Positions 1 to 6,776 of a stretch of 25,845 nt of DNA are shown one piece after another (the first letter of the stretch is position 1; each line of letters starts with the position of its first letter). Both the position numbers and the translations under genes were made by a program. This DNA is from CBDULX01 sp965368175 (lineage in GTDB: Bacteria > Pseudomonadota > Gammaproteobacteria > SZUA-229): contig CBDULX010000017.1 of the NCBI GenBank assembly GCA_965368175.1, forward strand, positions 1 to 25,845, written 5' to 3'. A model generated the notes under the pieces. The model was given only the letters and a program-made list of their open reading frames with translations, had not been told where the DNA came from and did no database searches.

Positions 1-66
1 CTATGGATCGTTATTTGATGGCAATATAAGTGTCCATTTTTTCGGGGTCACCTCAGTCTGAGTCAT
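1..66. mobile_element. possible insertion-sequence end remnant (IS3-like)
   Basis: The stretch at 32-51 reads tgtccattttttcggggtca. On the minus strand this gives a TGACCCC...GGACA pattern that resembles the ends of some IS3-family elements. The same strand has a 21-codon open frame from 66 to a stop at 1-3 that starts MTQTEVTPKK, a type of N-terminus that recalls IS3-family OrfA proteins. No transposase body, second inverted repeat or target duplication is visible, so this would be a scar at best. The resemblance is from memory only. Confidence 0.22.
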
Positions 67-187
67 TGTTGCTTGAATCTGATCCGCCCCATTAGAAATA
101 ATTTTTGGCTTAAGCTGACAATTCAAGCCTGCGCTAAATGTCTCCAAACACCCTGTAGCTGACGTTCGCTAACTTGAAATCAAAAGA

Positions 188-274
188 TTTGCCACAGAGG
201 CACAGAGAACACAGAGTTTTTATAAGTTCGCCCTAATACAGCCACGACTGTTTTCTCTGTGACTCTGTGGCAAA
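188..274. repeat. dispersed inverted-repeat element, copy 1
   Basis: Two 21-nt arms (188-208 and 254-274) are reverse complements with one mismatch. Both carry the phrase TTTGCCACAGAG followed by a second CACAGAG. The 45-nt middle is not palindromic. The same arms recur at 8337-8357 and 8425-8445, so this is a dispersed intergenic element, probably a non-autonomous palindromic repeat of the REP/MITE kind. It lies downstream of the leftward gene at 342-893, where folding of the transcript could affect mRNA ends. There is no U-run, so it is not an ordinary terminator. Confidence 0.75.
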
Positions 275-341
275 ATTTTAAATTTTTGATCAGTCCGCTT
301 ATGGCTATGAGCGGATATTGCTTATTGTTAAGCTTTCGCTC

Positions 342-893
342 TTATTGCGGTTCGGTAGTAAAGCCTATTGCCACTGCAATACCGGTAATTAGTAATCCCG
401 CCAGTACGCAAATAGGCCCGATGCCGGTTTCCAGTAAGGTGTTTGCCCAGCTGTACTGGAACACATTGGCCAGATACAGCATGCCCGAGTGCATGATGGC
501 GCCGATGATGAATAACCAGCTGATCAGCTGTTTTAGCCAGCTGGCAACCGCCAGGAAAATAATCACCAGACCGACAATGATGTTGAGTACCGATTCCAGG
601 TTGCCATGGGCGTGGGGGCCGCCTTTGATGCTGTCGATGGAAGACTCAATATTGAACAGTTTGTTCAGGCTCAATATGCCACGAGTATTGGCCCTGGCAA
701 TCTCCTCCGCGGGTAATGCTTCCAGATCTTCTTCAAATTCGTTTTCCTGCAAGGCCTGCAATCGACCAACATGCTGTTGTTTTTCGCCAATGGCAGCGCC
801 ATAGTCCTCGTACATGTCGACCATAACGGGCCCCAATGCGGCTGTCAGTACCAGGTATAGAAAGCCAAATACAATGTTCTTTTTACCAATCAT
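342..893 (-). CDS. hypothetical four-helix inner-membrane protein
   Basis: I do not recognise this 183-residue protein. Four hydrophobic segments are visible, at about residues 6-25, 100-118, 122-143 and 155-177. Between the first and second lies a long polar, acidic stretch (about 28-98) with a Glu-rich part near 46-64, probably helical and exposed on one face of the membrane. A glycine/histidine-containing turn (GGPHAHGN, 91-98) precedes helix 2. The ATG at 893 is supported by a GGGAGA ribosome-binding site at 899-904, five bases upstream. It is the last leftward gene before the edge and is separated from the repeat-protein operon by a strong terminator at 1039-1077, so it is probably transcribed on its own. 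No catalytic motif is evident. It is confidently coding, because signal, topology and ribosome site agree, but its function is unknown. Confidence 0.75.
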   Translation of the reverse strand: MIGKKNIVFGFLYLVLTAALGPVMVDMYEDYGAAIGEKQQHVGRLQALQENEFEEDLEALPAEEIARANTRGILSLNKLFNIESSIDSIKGGPHAHGNLESVLNIIVGLVIIFLAVASWLKQLISWLFIIGAIMHSGMLYLANVFQYSWANTLLETGIGPICVLAGLLITGIAVAIGFTTEPQ

Positions 894-1038
894 GGTTATC
901 TCCCGGGGTGCAGATAATTATTTTGTTTATTCAGGCACAGGTCTTGAATAAGTTTTTTTCCATTGTGCATGTTTTTGTTCCTGGATCAAAACATTTATTC
1001 TGAACTGAGTTGACTGGAATTTATATCATCGCAGACAT

Positions 1039-1077
1039 AAAAAAAGCCTCCAGAGCAGTCAGCTACTGGAGGCTTTT
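1039..1077 (-). terminator. Rho-independent terminator of the heptad-repeat operon
   Basis: Read leftward, AAAAGCCTCCAG and its complement form a 12-bp stem (1066-1077 with 1042-1053) around a 12-nt loop. Seven U residues (1039-1045) lie on the 3' side, partly within the stem. It sits just past the stop codon of the gene at 1101-2279 and so closes that operon. Confidence 0.88.
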
Positions 1078-1100
1078 GAGTGGAGTCGTTTAATGCGTGC

Positions 1101-2279
1101 TTACAATCCCTGGCTCGCAATAATTCCGATAGAGATAGTCTGAGCCGAAAGTATTGTTGTCTGGGTAGCGGCAATATTAATATTCTGCAATTGCTGCACA
1201 GCAAGAATATTATCGGCGGCAACCCCGATATTGTCAGCCATGGCCAGGATCAAATCAGCCATTTCCAGAATGCGGTTGGCCATGACGCCAATATCCGCAG
1301 ACATTTGCAACATGCTATCCATGGCGGATGTCAGGCTTCGGTCTGACATGACCGGAGCCAGTCCTTCGCTGGCCAGGGCGTAGCCTTCCATTACTATGGC
1401 CATAGAATTCAGCATCAGGCTCATGTCAGCCAGGGTCTGGATACTTTGCTGGTTGATAGAAAATGTATTGCTGGCGGCATCCAGATTGATGACGTCGTTC
1501 AGTGCGTTGAACTGGTCCTTCAGGCTGGAAATATCGCTGGCTGCTGTGGAGAATTCATGGACTATATTGAGTACATTCAGCACTGTCGCGGCCATATCCA
1601 GAGTTGTCCAGTTACCCGAGTTGAGCAGGCTGGTCAGCTGGAGAGAATAATTGTCGCTGCTGACAACACTCACCAGGGTCAGTATGTTTTCCTGAGTGGT
1701 CAGTATAGAGGCCTGTGTCAGAGCAATGTTCTGGTTCTGGATTTCCTGGGTTTCGATAATGCGATCGGCCATCAAACCGATGTTGTCGGCCATTATGAGG
1801 ATGTTATCGGCCATTTCCAGAATACGATCGGCCATGGTGCCAATATCACTGGATAACTGCAGCATGGCATTCAGACCATCGGCAATATCAACCATGTTGG
1901 CGGTAGTCGAGATAGCACTGATATCCAGGGATAAAAACTGTGCCTGACTGGCCAGGGCCACGGACATCGTGGACAGATCGCTGAGAGCGTTCAGGCTATC
2001 GGTATCCAGGCTGACAGGTGCGGTGAATCCCTGATCTACTATTGCAATATTATCGATCAGAGCGTTGGTTGCACGGTTGAGGGACAACAGTTCATTGCAC
2101 ATGTTGTCCGCAGTCAGCTGTGTGCTGCTCATCTGCAGATCCAGGCTATTACCCTGACTCAACAGACCCTGCAGGTCGGTGGTCAGACTGGCCTGTGCAG
2201 TGCTGCTGAAGATCATCATTGCAAAGCTTAAGCTGGCAAAGGCCAGGCTCTGGGTGAGTCGTTTTACTAGAATATTCAT
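1101..2279 (-). CDS. secreted heptad-repeat protein, paralog B
   Basis: Unrecognised 392-residue protein with a Sec signal peptide: basic residues at 6-7, a hydrophobic core at about 11-25 and a likely cut after AQA at 30. The mature part is rich in Ser, Leu, Met, Asn and Ile and poor in Lys/Arg. Two blocks (146-177 and 330-361) consist of consecutive seven-residue units such as MADRILE-MADNILI-MADNIGL. Hydrophobic residues spaced 3 and 4 apart predict a coiled coil or helical bundle. Each block is followed by a Gln/Asn/Thr-rich tail with an N-I-A-x-T-Q type motif. The only Cys is residue 61. The frame is open to a GTG at 2312, but the ATG at 2279 gives a clean signal peptide and aligns with the paralog's MNIL start. 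The 2306 ATG has a closer AGGTG, so the start is not settled. It is the second gene of an operon with its paralog at 2318-3502. It may form an extracellular or periplasmic fibre, adhesin or scaffold; this is inference. Confidence 0.8.
   Translation of the reverse strand: MNILVKRLTQSLAFASLSFAMMIFSSTAQASLTTDLQGLLSQGNSLDLQMSSTQLTADNMCNELLSLNRATNALIDNIAIVDQGFTAPVSLDTDSLNALSDLSTMSVALASQAQFLSLDISAISTTANMVDIADGLNAMLQLSSDIGTMADRILEMADNILIMADNIGLMADRIIETQEIQNQNIALTQASILTTQENILTLVSVVSSDNYSLQLTSLLNSGNWTTLDMAATVLNVLNIVHEFSTAASDISSLKDQFNALNDVINLDAASNTFSINQQSIQTLADMSLMLNSMAIVMEGYALASEGLAPVMSDRSLTSAMDSMLQMSADIGVMANRILEMADLILAMADNIGVAADNILAVQQLQNINIAATQTTILSAQTISIGIIASQGL
1749..1844 (-). repeat. heptad block 1 of paralog B (DNA shared with paralog A)
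   Basis: Encodes residues 146-177 of the protein at 1101-2279, four seven-residue units with Met at every first position. The 33 bases at 1809-1841 match 3026-3058 in the neighbouring paralog with one mismatch. This is far closer than the rest of the two genes, so the blocks are either under strong constraint or exchanged by gene conversion. Diverged copies lie at 1197-1292 and 2414-2509. Confidence 0.8.
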
Positions 2280-2310
2280 GGTATTTGTCTCAATCATTCG
2301 TTTCATACGC

Positions 2311-2325
2311 ACCTGTATTACAGGT
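2311..2325. repeat. intercistronic 7-bp inverted repeat
   Basis: A perfect seven-base inverted repeat around one central base (ACCTGTA-T-TACAGGT). It spans the end and stop codon (2318-2320) of paralog A and the possible upstream starts of paralog B. In RNA the one-base loop would force inner pairs open, leaving a short stem; in DNA it could bind a dimeric protein. Its place at the gene junction suggests translational coupling or mRNA processing, but nothing proves a role. Confidence 0.35.
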
Positions 2326-3502
2326 TGTACCCGGCAATTACGTTCACTGTGGCCGTGGTGGCTGTGGTTAATGAGTTCTGGGTCAGGGTGACATTGCTTT
2401 GCTGGATGTTCTGGGTTTCTACTATGCGGCCAGCCATGTCACCGATGTTGTCGGCCATGATGATAATGTTGTCGACCATTTCCATAATGCGGTTAGACAT
2501 CTCACCAATGTCGCTGGTTAAGCTCAGCATGCTGGCGGTAGCATCACTGAGCACAGCTGAACTGGTGATGGGTGCCAGGGTGTTGATGGTGCTGGAATAG
2601 GTTTCCAGTGCCAGCGCCAGTGCGCGGTGGATATTCGACAGGTCACCCAGCAGGGTCAGAGTGTCACCATTAATCGAGTGGCTGAGTTTTTCACTGTTCA
2701 GCATGATCTGGGCGTAAATGCTGTCTATGGCACTGTTGACCGAAGCCACACTGGTTTCCAGAGCCGTGAGTTCTATGGCCATGTTGTTTTCATTGAGTAA
2801 CAGGCTACCCATAGAGCTGGACAGGATATTGCTGTCATTAAGCACGCTGCTCAGCAGCAGGTTGTAACCCAGAGTATTAAAGCTGTCACTTAGGGCAATC
2901 ATGTTCTGCTGTGTGGTCAGCATGGAAGACTGGGTAAGTGCGATATTGCTGTTCTGCAACACCATGGTCAGCAAAATACGATCAGCCATCAGGCCAATGT
3001 TGTCCGCCATTACAAGAATTTTATTGGCCATTTCCAGAATACGATCAGCCATGGTGCCGATGTCATCGGCTAATTGCAGCATGGCCGCCAGACTGGCCTG
3101 GTATTCAAACAGTTCGGCCAGATCGCTTATGCCGCTGATGTCCTGCGACATGCCAGTGATGCTGCTGGCCATGGAACGTGACAAATTGCTCAGGTCGTCC
3201 AGTGAGTTCAGGTCTTCCGTGGTGAGTGACACAGGGCCTGTCAGGCTGGTGATAACCGCTTCAATGTTACTGGTCAGGTCCTGGATGGAGCTATCGGCCA
3301 TGGCCAGTTCAGAACAGCTGTTGTCGCTGGTGATACTGGTGCTGGCCAGTTGCATGTCCAGGGTATCGGCCTGGTTGACCAGATCCGTTAATTGCAGGCT
3401 AAGGCTACTGGCCTGGGCCGACAGGGATGACAGTAACAGCCAGCTGGTTAAACCAATCAGCGCCAGAAGGCGAGTACGGCTGGTGGAATTTAATATGTTC
3501 AT
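2318..3502 (-). CDS. secreted heptad-repeat protein, paralog A
   Basis: Unrecognised 394-residue protein. It has a signal peptide with basic residues at 10-11, a hydrophobic core at about 12-26 and a likely cut after AQA at 31. The mature chain is Ser/Leu/Met/Ile/Asn-rich and acidic. Two heptad blocks (148-179 and 332-363) carry units such as MADRILE, MADNIGL and MVDNIII. Their spacing, 184 residues, is exactly that of paralog B. Each block ends in a Gln/Asn/Thr tail (N-I-A-L-T-Q, N-V-T-L-T-Q). The sole Cys is residue 63, in the same context (DNSC) as DNMC in paralog B. The ATG at 3502 has a GAGG site (3509-3512) six bases upstream. An extended -10 promoter lies at 3591-3599. It is the first gene of a two-gene operon, so both products are probably made together and may assemble with one another. 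Function unknown. Confidence 0.82.
   Translation of the reverse strand: MNILNSTSRTRLLALIGLTSWLLLSSLSAQASSLSLQLTDLVNQADTLDMQLASTSITSDNSCSELAMADSSIQDLTSNIEAVITSLTGPVSLTTEDLNSLDDLSNLSRSMASSITGMSQDISGISDLAELFEYQASLAAMLQLADDIGTMADRILEMANKILVMADNIGLMADRILLTMVLQNSNIALTQSSMLTTQQNMIALSDSFNTLGYNLLLSSVLNDSNILSSSMGSLLLNENNMAIELTALETSVASVNSAIDSIYAQIMLNSEKLSHSINGDTLTLLGDLSNIHRALALALETYSSTINTLAPITSSAVLSDATASMLSLTSDIGEMSNRIMEMVDNIIIMADNIGDMAGRIVETQNIQQSNVTLTQNSLTTATTATVNVIAGYNL
2966..3061 (-). repeat. heptad block 1 of paralog A
   Basis: Encodes residues 148-179 of the protein at 2318-3502. The bases at 3026-3058 are nearly identical to 1809-1841 in paralog B. In protein terms the block is four consecutive seven-residue units with Met at the first and Ile at the fifth position of most units. 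Confidence 0.8.
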
Positions 3503-3518
3503 TTAAGACCTCTTAAAC
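3503..3518 (-). promoter_or_regulatory. ribosome-binding site inside a 16-nt palindrome
   Basis: Sequence 3503-3518 is TTTAAGACCTCTTAAA, an inverted repeat with seven-base arms around CC. The GAGG Shine-Dalgarno of the leftward gene (3509-3512) lies inside it, directly before the start codon. A protein bound here, or local pairing, could mask the ribosome site. Such a short tight loop is weak in RNA, so a DNA operator is the likelier use if it is functional. Confidence 0.4.
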
Positions 3519-3590
3519 ATGTGGTCTGATTCGATCTAATGGAATGTGGGGCAGGGAGTAGAATCAGGGTGGTTAATCATATATTGCGTA

Positions 3591-3599
3591 ATTATAACA
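3591..3599 (-). promoter_or_regulatory. extended -10 promoter of the heptad-repeat operon
   Basis: On the minus strand the bases read TGTTATAAT, a consensus TATAAT with the TGn extension that can replace a good -35. The -35 region is poor (TTAGAA about 16 bases upstream). Transcription would start near 3584, leaving a leader of about 80 nt before the ATG at 3502. The 196-bp gap between the operon and the SDR gene holds no other signal I can see. Confidence 0.55.
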
Positions 3600-3698
3600 T
3601 AATATTATTAAATTCTAATGTGTTTATTTTAAGTGAATATTCCACTATGTGATGAAAACCTCAGATCTTAATGGGGTGTTTCTAAGTAGTTGTTATTA

Positions 3699-4550
3699 CT
3701 ATCTTTTTCCGCCGCCACTGGCTTTAAATAACAGGCGGTCCATCATCCTGTAACTGAGCAGGCGTTTCAGGTAGCCGAACAGATAAGTGGGGAAAGTAAC
3801 GTAATAGCGCACTTTAGGGCGCCTGGATTCCAGGGCGTGAATCACTCGTTTCAGTACGGCTTCAGGGCCCAGTGTAAACGGAGCCGCCGGACCTTCCTTG
3901 TTGAGTCGGTCAATTAGTGAAATATATTGTTGTTTATGAACACTGTGTTCGGCATCGATGTATTTCTGGAACGCGTTAAAGCCGTTGTGTCGGAACTGGC
4001 TGACAATAGGGCCGGGTTCGATCAGACTGACATGGATATGAGTGTCGGCCAGTTCCTGTCGCAGGGTATCGGTGAGACCCTCCAGGGCGAATTTGCTGGC
4101 ATTATAGGCGCCACGATACGCCATGGCGGTGAAACCGAGCACCGAGCTGTTCTGGATAATGCGGCCATGGCCCTGTTTACGCATGATGGGAATGATTAGA
4201 TTGGTGAGTTCTACCCAGCCAAACAAATTGGTTTCGAACTGGGCACGCAAGGCTTCCCGGCTCAGGTCCTCCACTGCACCGGGCAGGCCATAGGCGCCGT
4301 TATTGAACAGGGCATCGAGTTTGCCACCGGTGCGTTCCAGAACCCGGTTCACAGCATTTTTAATGGACACAGAATTATTTAGATCCAGGGGCAAACTTTC
4401 CAGCCCAAGACTGGCCAGATGTTCCACATCATCCGATTTGCGGGCCGTGGCAAACACCCGGTAGCCCCGCTGCTGCAGGCCCTGGGCCACACATAGGCCA
4501 ATGCCGCTGGAGCAGCCGGTAATCAGGATGCTTTTCTTTTCTGCACTCAT
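3699..4550 (-). CDS. short-chain dehydrogenase/reductase, YbbO-like
   Basis: Classical SDR of 283 residues. The nucleotide-binding motif TGCSSGIG is at 11-18, followed by Arg37-Lys38 at the end of the second strand, which favours NADPH over NADH. NNGA is at 83-86, Ser135/136 in the third motif, and the catalytic pair is Tyr149/Lys153 (YxxxK). The C-terminal part (FTLGPEAV, 225-232, and the Arg-Pro-Lys-x-Arg-Tyr stretch that follows) strongly recalls E. coli YbbO, an NADPH-dependent aldehyde reductase. The basic, hydrophobic C-terminus may associate with membrane. The ATG at 4550 fits the start of the Rossmann fold, although the ribosome site is poor (AAAGAG about 11 bases away). It is divergent from aspS and oriented with, but separate from, the heptad operon. 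The physiological substrate cannot be told from sequence. Confidence 0.88.
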   Translation of the reverse strand: MSAEKKSILITGCSSGIGLCVAQGLQQRGYRVFATARKSDDVEHLASLGLESLPLDLNNSVSIKNAVNRVLERTGGKLDALFNNGAYGLPGAVEDLSREALRAQFETNLFGWVELTNLIIPIMRKQGHGRIIQNSSVLGFTAMAYRGAYNASKFALEGLTDTLRQELADTHIHVSLIEPGPIVSQFRHNGFNAFQKYIDAEHSVHKQQYISLIDRLNKEGPAAPFTLGPEAVLKRVIHALESRRPKVRYYVTFPTYLFGYLKRLLSYRMMDRLLFKASGGGKR

Positions 4551-4629
4551 CCAGGTGAATCTCTTTAAAATAAAAGGACGCAGGATACCGTTCCTGTACT
4601 GTTAATAGAAGTCCCGAATGCCTGCAAGT

Positions 4630-4659
4630 TAGACTTATCTATGCGTTACTCAGTATAAT
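4630..4659 (+). promoter_or_regulatory. candidate aspS promoter
   Basis: A perfect TATAAT lies at 4654-4659. The -35 is weak: TAGACT at 4630-4635 with an 18-base spacer. Transcription would begin near 4666, so the perfect hairpin at 4679-4731 would fall near the 5' end of the aspS leader. Confidence 0.45.
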
Positions 4660-4678
4660 GTCCCGTTTTTTTTATGTT

Positions 4679-4731
4679 TAAGGCCACATCTACTAATTCT
4701 GGCATATCCAGAATTAGTAGATGTGGCCTTA
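4679..4731. repeat. perfect 24-bp hairpin in the aspS leader
   Basis: Arms 4679-4702 and 4708-4731 are perfect reverse complements with a five-base loop (CATAT). A T-run (4665-4673) precedes it, and no T-run follows it on either strand, so it is not a standard terminator. It ends 51 bases before the aspS ATG. Possible roles are a mobile palindromic repeat, an mRNA-stabilising 5' stem, or an RNase III target. A perfect stem of this length usually reflects recent origin or strong selection. Confidence 0.85.
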
Positions 4732-4782
4732 GGGTTCGGGTAACCGGACCATGTCTTATTTATTTAACTTCGGATTATTATT

Positions 4783-6564
4783 ATGCGCAGTCATTACTGT
4801 GGACAGGTCGATGAAAACTTAATCGATCAGGAAGTCGAGCTTTTTGGATGGGTGAACCGTCGTCGAGATCACGGGGGTGTGATCTTTGTGGATTTGCGTG
4901 ACCGTGAAGGTCTGGTGCAGGTGGTGTTCGATCCAGACAAGCCAGAAATGTTTGCTACAGCCGAACGTATTCGTAATGAATATGTATTACGGGTCAGGGG
5001 TAAGGTCAGAGCCCGTGATGAAAGTGCGATTAATGCTAATTTAAAAACCGGCAAAATTGAAGTGCTGGGGCTGGAACTGACAGTGTTAAATGCCTCGGAG
5101 ACTCCGCCTTTTCAGCTTGATGATCAGGGTGTGCACGAAGATATTCGTCTCAAATACCGTTACATCGATTTGCGTCGTGATGAAATGCAGCAACGTATGC
5201 GCATGCGCTCTCAGGTGACTCGCTTCCTGCGTGATTACCTGGATAATCAGGGCTTCTGGGATATAGAAACTCCGATGTTGACCAGGGCCACTCCGGAAGG
5301 CGCTCGCGATTATCTGGTACCCAGTCGTACCCATCAGGGTGAATTTTTTGCCCTGCCGCAGTCGCCTCAGTTGTTCAAGCAGTTGCTGATGATGTCTGGC
5401 ATGGATCGTTACTATCAGATTGTACGTTGCTTCCGTGACGAAGATCTGCGTGCCGATCGCCAGCCAGAATTTACCCAGCTGGATATAGAAACCTCTTTCA
5501 TGGATGAAGATGGCGTGATGACGGTTATGGAGAACATGATCCGCGAGCTGTTTGCCCATGTACTGGAAGAAGCCCTGCCCAATCCCTTCCCTCGTATGAG
5601 TTATGCTGAAGCCATGGCGCGTTACGGTTCCGACAAACCGGATTTACGCATTTCCATGGAACTGGTGGATATCGGTGATCTGATGGTGGATGTTGAGTTC
5701 AAGGTGTTTTCTGCTCCGGCCCAGGATCCTAAAGGTCGTCTGGTGGTATTAAGAGTCCCAAAGGGTGCCGAGCTGAGCCGTAAGGAAATTGACGGTTACA
5801 CCGATTTTGTAAGTCGTTATGGTGCCAAGGGTCTGGCCTGGATCAAGGTGAATGATGTAGCGGCAGGTCGTGACGGCCTGCAATCACCCATTGTCAAATT
5901 TCTGCCCGATGAGGTCCTGACCGCAATTATTGAGCGCACAGCCACCGAAAGTGGCGATTTGCTGTTCTTCGGTGCCGGCGATGCCAAAGTGGTGAATGAA
6001 TCCATCGGAGCGCTGCGGGTAAAACTGGGCCAGGACCTGGATATGGTGGAACGCAGCTGGAAACCCCTGTGGGTAGTGGACTTCCCCATGTTCGAATGGA
6101 ACGACAGGGAAAACCGTTGGGATGCCCTGCATCATCCGTTTACTTCTCCCAGTACACAGGATCCGGCTGAACTGGCGGCTAATCCTGGTGAAATGCTGTC
6201 CCGCGCTTATGACATGGTGCTCAATGGCTGTGAACTGGGCGGTGGCTCGGTGCGTATTCACAATATTGAAATGCAGGACAAGGTATTTGAGATATTGGGC
6301 ATAGGTAAACAGGAGGCTGAGGAAAAATTTGGCTTCCTGCTCGAAGCCCTGAAGTATGGCTGTCCGCCCCACGCCGGTCTGGCCTTTGGACTGGATCGCA
6401 TGATTATGCTGATGACGGGTGCCAATTCTATCCGTGATGTTATGGCCTTTCCGAAAACCCAGACGGCAGCGTGTTTGCTGACTCAGGCACCTTCCGGAGT
6501 TTCAGAGGCCCAGTTGAAGGAACTGAATATTCGTATTCGCAAGCCTGTGGTAGAAAATTCCTGA
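4783..6564 (+). CDS. aspS: aspartate--tRNA ligase (bacterial type)
   Basis: Class II synthetase of 593 residues, close to the 590 of E. coli, that charges tRNA-Asp with aspartate in the cytoplasm. The N-terminal OB fold (about 1-110) binds the anticodon (WVNRRRDHGG from residue 23). Class II motif 2 (FRDEDLRADRQPEF) lies near 216 and motif 3 (GLAFGLDRM) near 530. The bacterial GAD insertion lies between, at about 290-420. The start matches the family N-terminus (MRxxYCGQ), although no good Shine-Dalgarno precedes it. Residue 30 is His and the DESA stretch (79-82) lacks the Lys of discriminating enzymes. Both features recall non-discriminating AspRS, such as that of Pseudomonas aeruginosa, which also makes Asp-tRNA-Asn for amidation by GatCAB. 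The neighbour nudB is conserved in many relatives. Confidence 0.98.
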   Translation: MRSHYCGQVDENLIDQEVELFGWVNRRRDHGGVIFVDLRDREGLVQVVFDPDKPEMFATAERIRNEYVLRVRGKVRARDESAINANLKTGKIEVLGLELTVLNASETPPFQLDDQGVHEDIRLKYRYIDLRRDEMQQRMRMRSQVTRFLRDYLDNQGFWDIETPMLTRATPEGARDYLVPSRTHQGEFFALPQSPQLFKQLLMMSGMDRYYQIVRCFRDEDLRADRQPEFTQLDIETSFMDEDGVMTVMENMIRELFAHVLEEALPNPFPRMSYAEAMARYGSDKPDLRISMELVDIGDLMVDVEFKVFSAPAQDPKGRLVVLRVPKGAELSRKEIDGYTDFVSRYGAKGLAWIKVNDVAAGRDGLQSPIVKFLPDEVLTAIIERTATESGDLLFFGAGDAKVVNESIGALRVKLGQDLDMVERSWKPLWVVDFPMFEWNDRENRWDALHHPFTSPSTQDPAELAANPGEMLSRAYDMVLNGCELGGGSVRIHNIEMQDKVFEILGIGKQEAEEKFGFLLEALKYGCPPHAGLAFGLDRMIMLMTGANSIRDVMAFPKTQTAACLLTQAPSGVSEAQLKELNIRIRKPVVENS

Positions 6565-6584
6565 TGAAACTAAGGAACCTCTGG

Positions 6585-6614
6585 TTGAGTCCAGGCACTT
6601 TCAGCCTGTATAAA
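6585..6614 (+). promoter_or_regulatory. candidate promoter for nudB-nadA
   Basis: TTGAGT (6585-6590), an 18-base spacer and TATAAA (6609-6614) make a plausible sigma-70 promoter just after aspS. The start would be near 6621, about 155 nt before nudB. A second TATACT at 6655-6660 lacks a convincing -35. The leader also has seven-base arms at 6671-6677 and 6706-6712, followed by a T-rich stretch around 6728-6738, which could attenuate transcription weakly. Confidence 0.38.
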
Positions 6615-6776
6615 ATAATCACGACTTGATCAGAGCTTAGCTAACAGGTTTTTATATACTAAAGTGCAGCAGAGCCCCTGATTTCATTGTGGTTTAAAAC
6701 CAGGCAGGGCTCTCCATTCAGAGATAGTTTCTTTTTTTATCCATCAGAGTTATCGTTAAATTTGTGTATAACAGGT

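Noticed and set aside
259..804. 181-codon open frame on the plus strand
   Set aside because: It is antisense to the membrane protein at 342-893, which has a good ribosome site and clear membrane segments.
1446..1856. 136-codon and neighbouring plus-strand frames over the heptad genes
   Set aside because: They are mirror frames of the repeated leftward codons. The leftward frames have signal peptides, an operon promoter and a terminator.
1197..3061. Regularly spaced repeats that could suggest a CRISPR-like array
   Set aside because: The repeats are in frame, encode heptads inside signal-peptide-bearing proteins, and lack uniform repeats with unique spacers.
6671..6712. Seven-base inverted repeat before nudB as a terminator of aspS
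   Set aside because: The stem is short, the loop long, and the T-rich stretch begins about 16 bases after the stem, so it does not meet terminator form.
6687..6776. Upstream extension of nudB by 30 codons
   Set aside because: The extra residues do not resemble NudB, and the downstream ATG gives the family's normal length and N-terminus.
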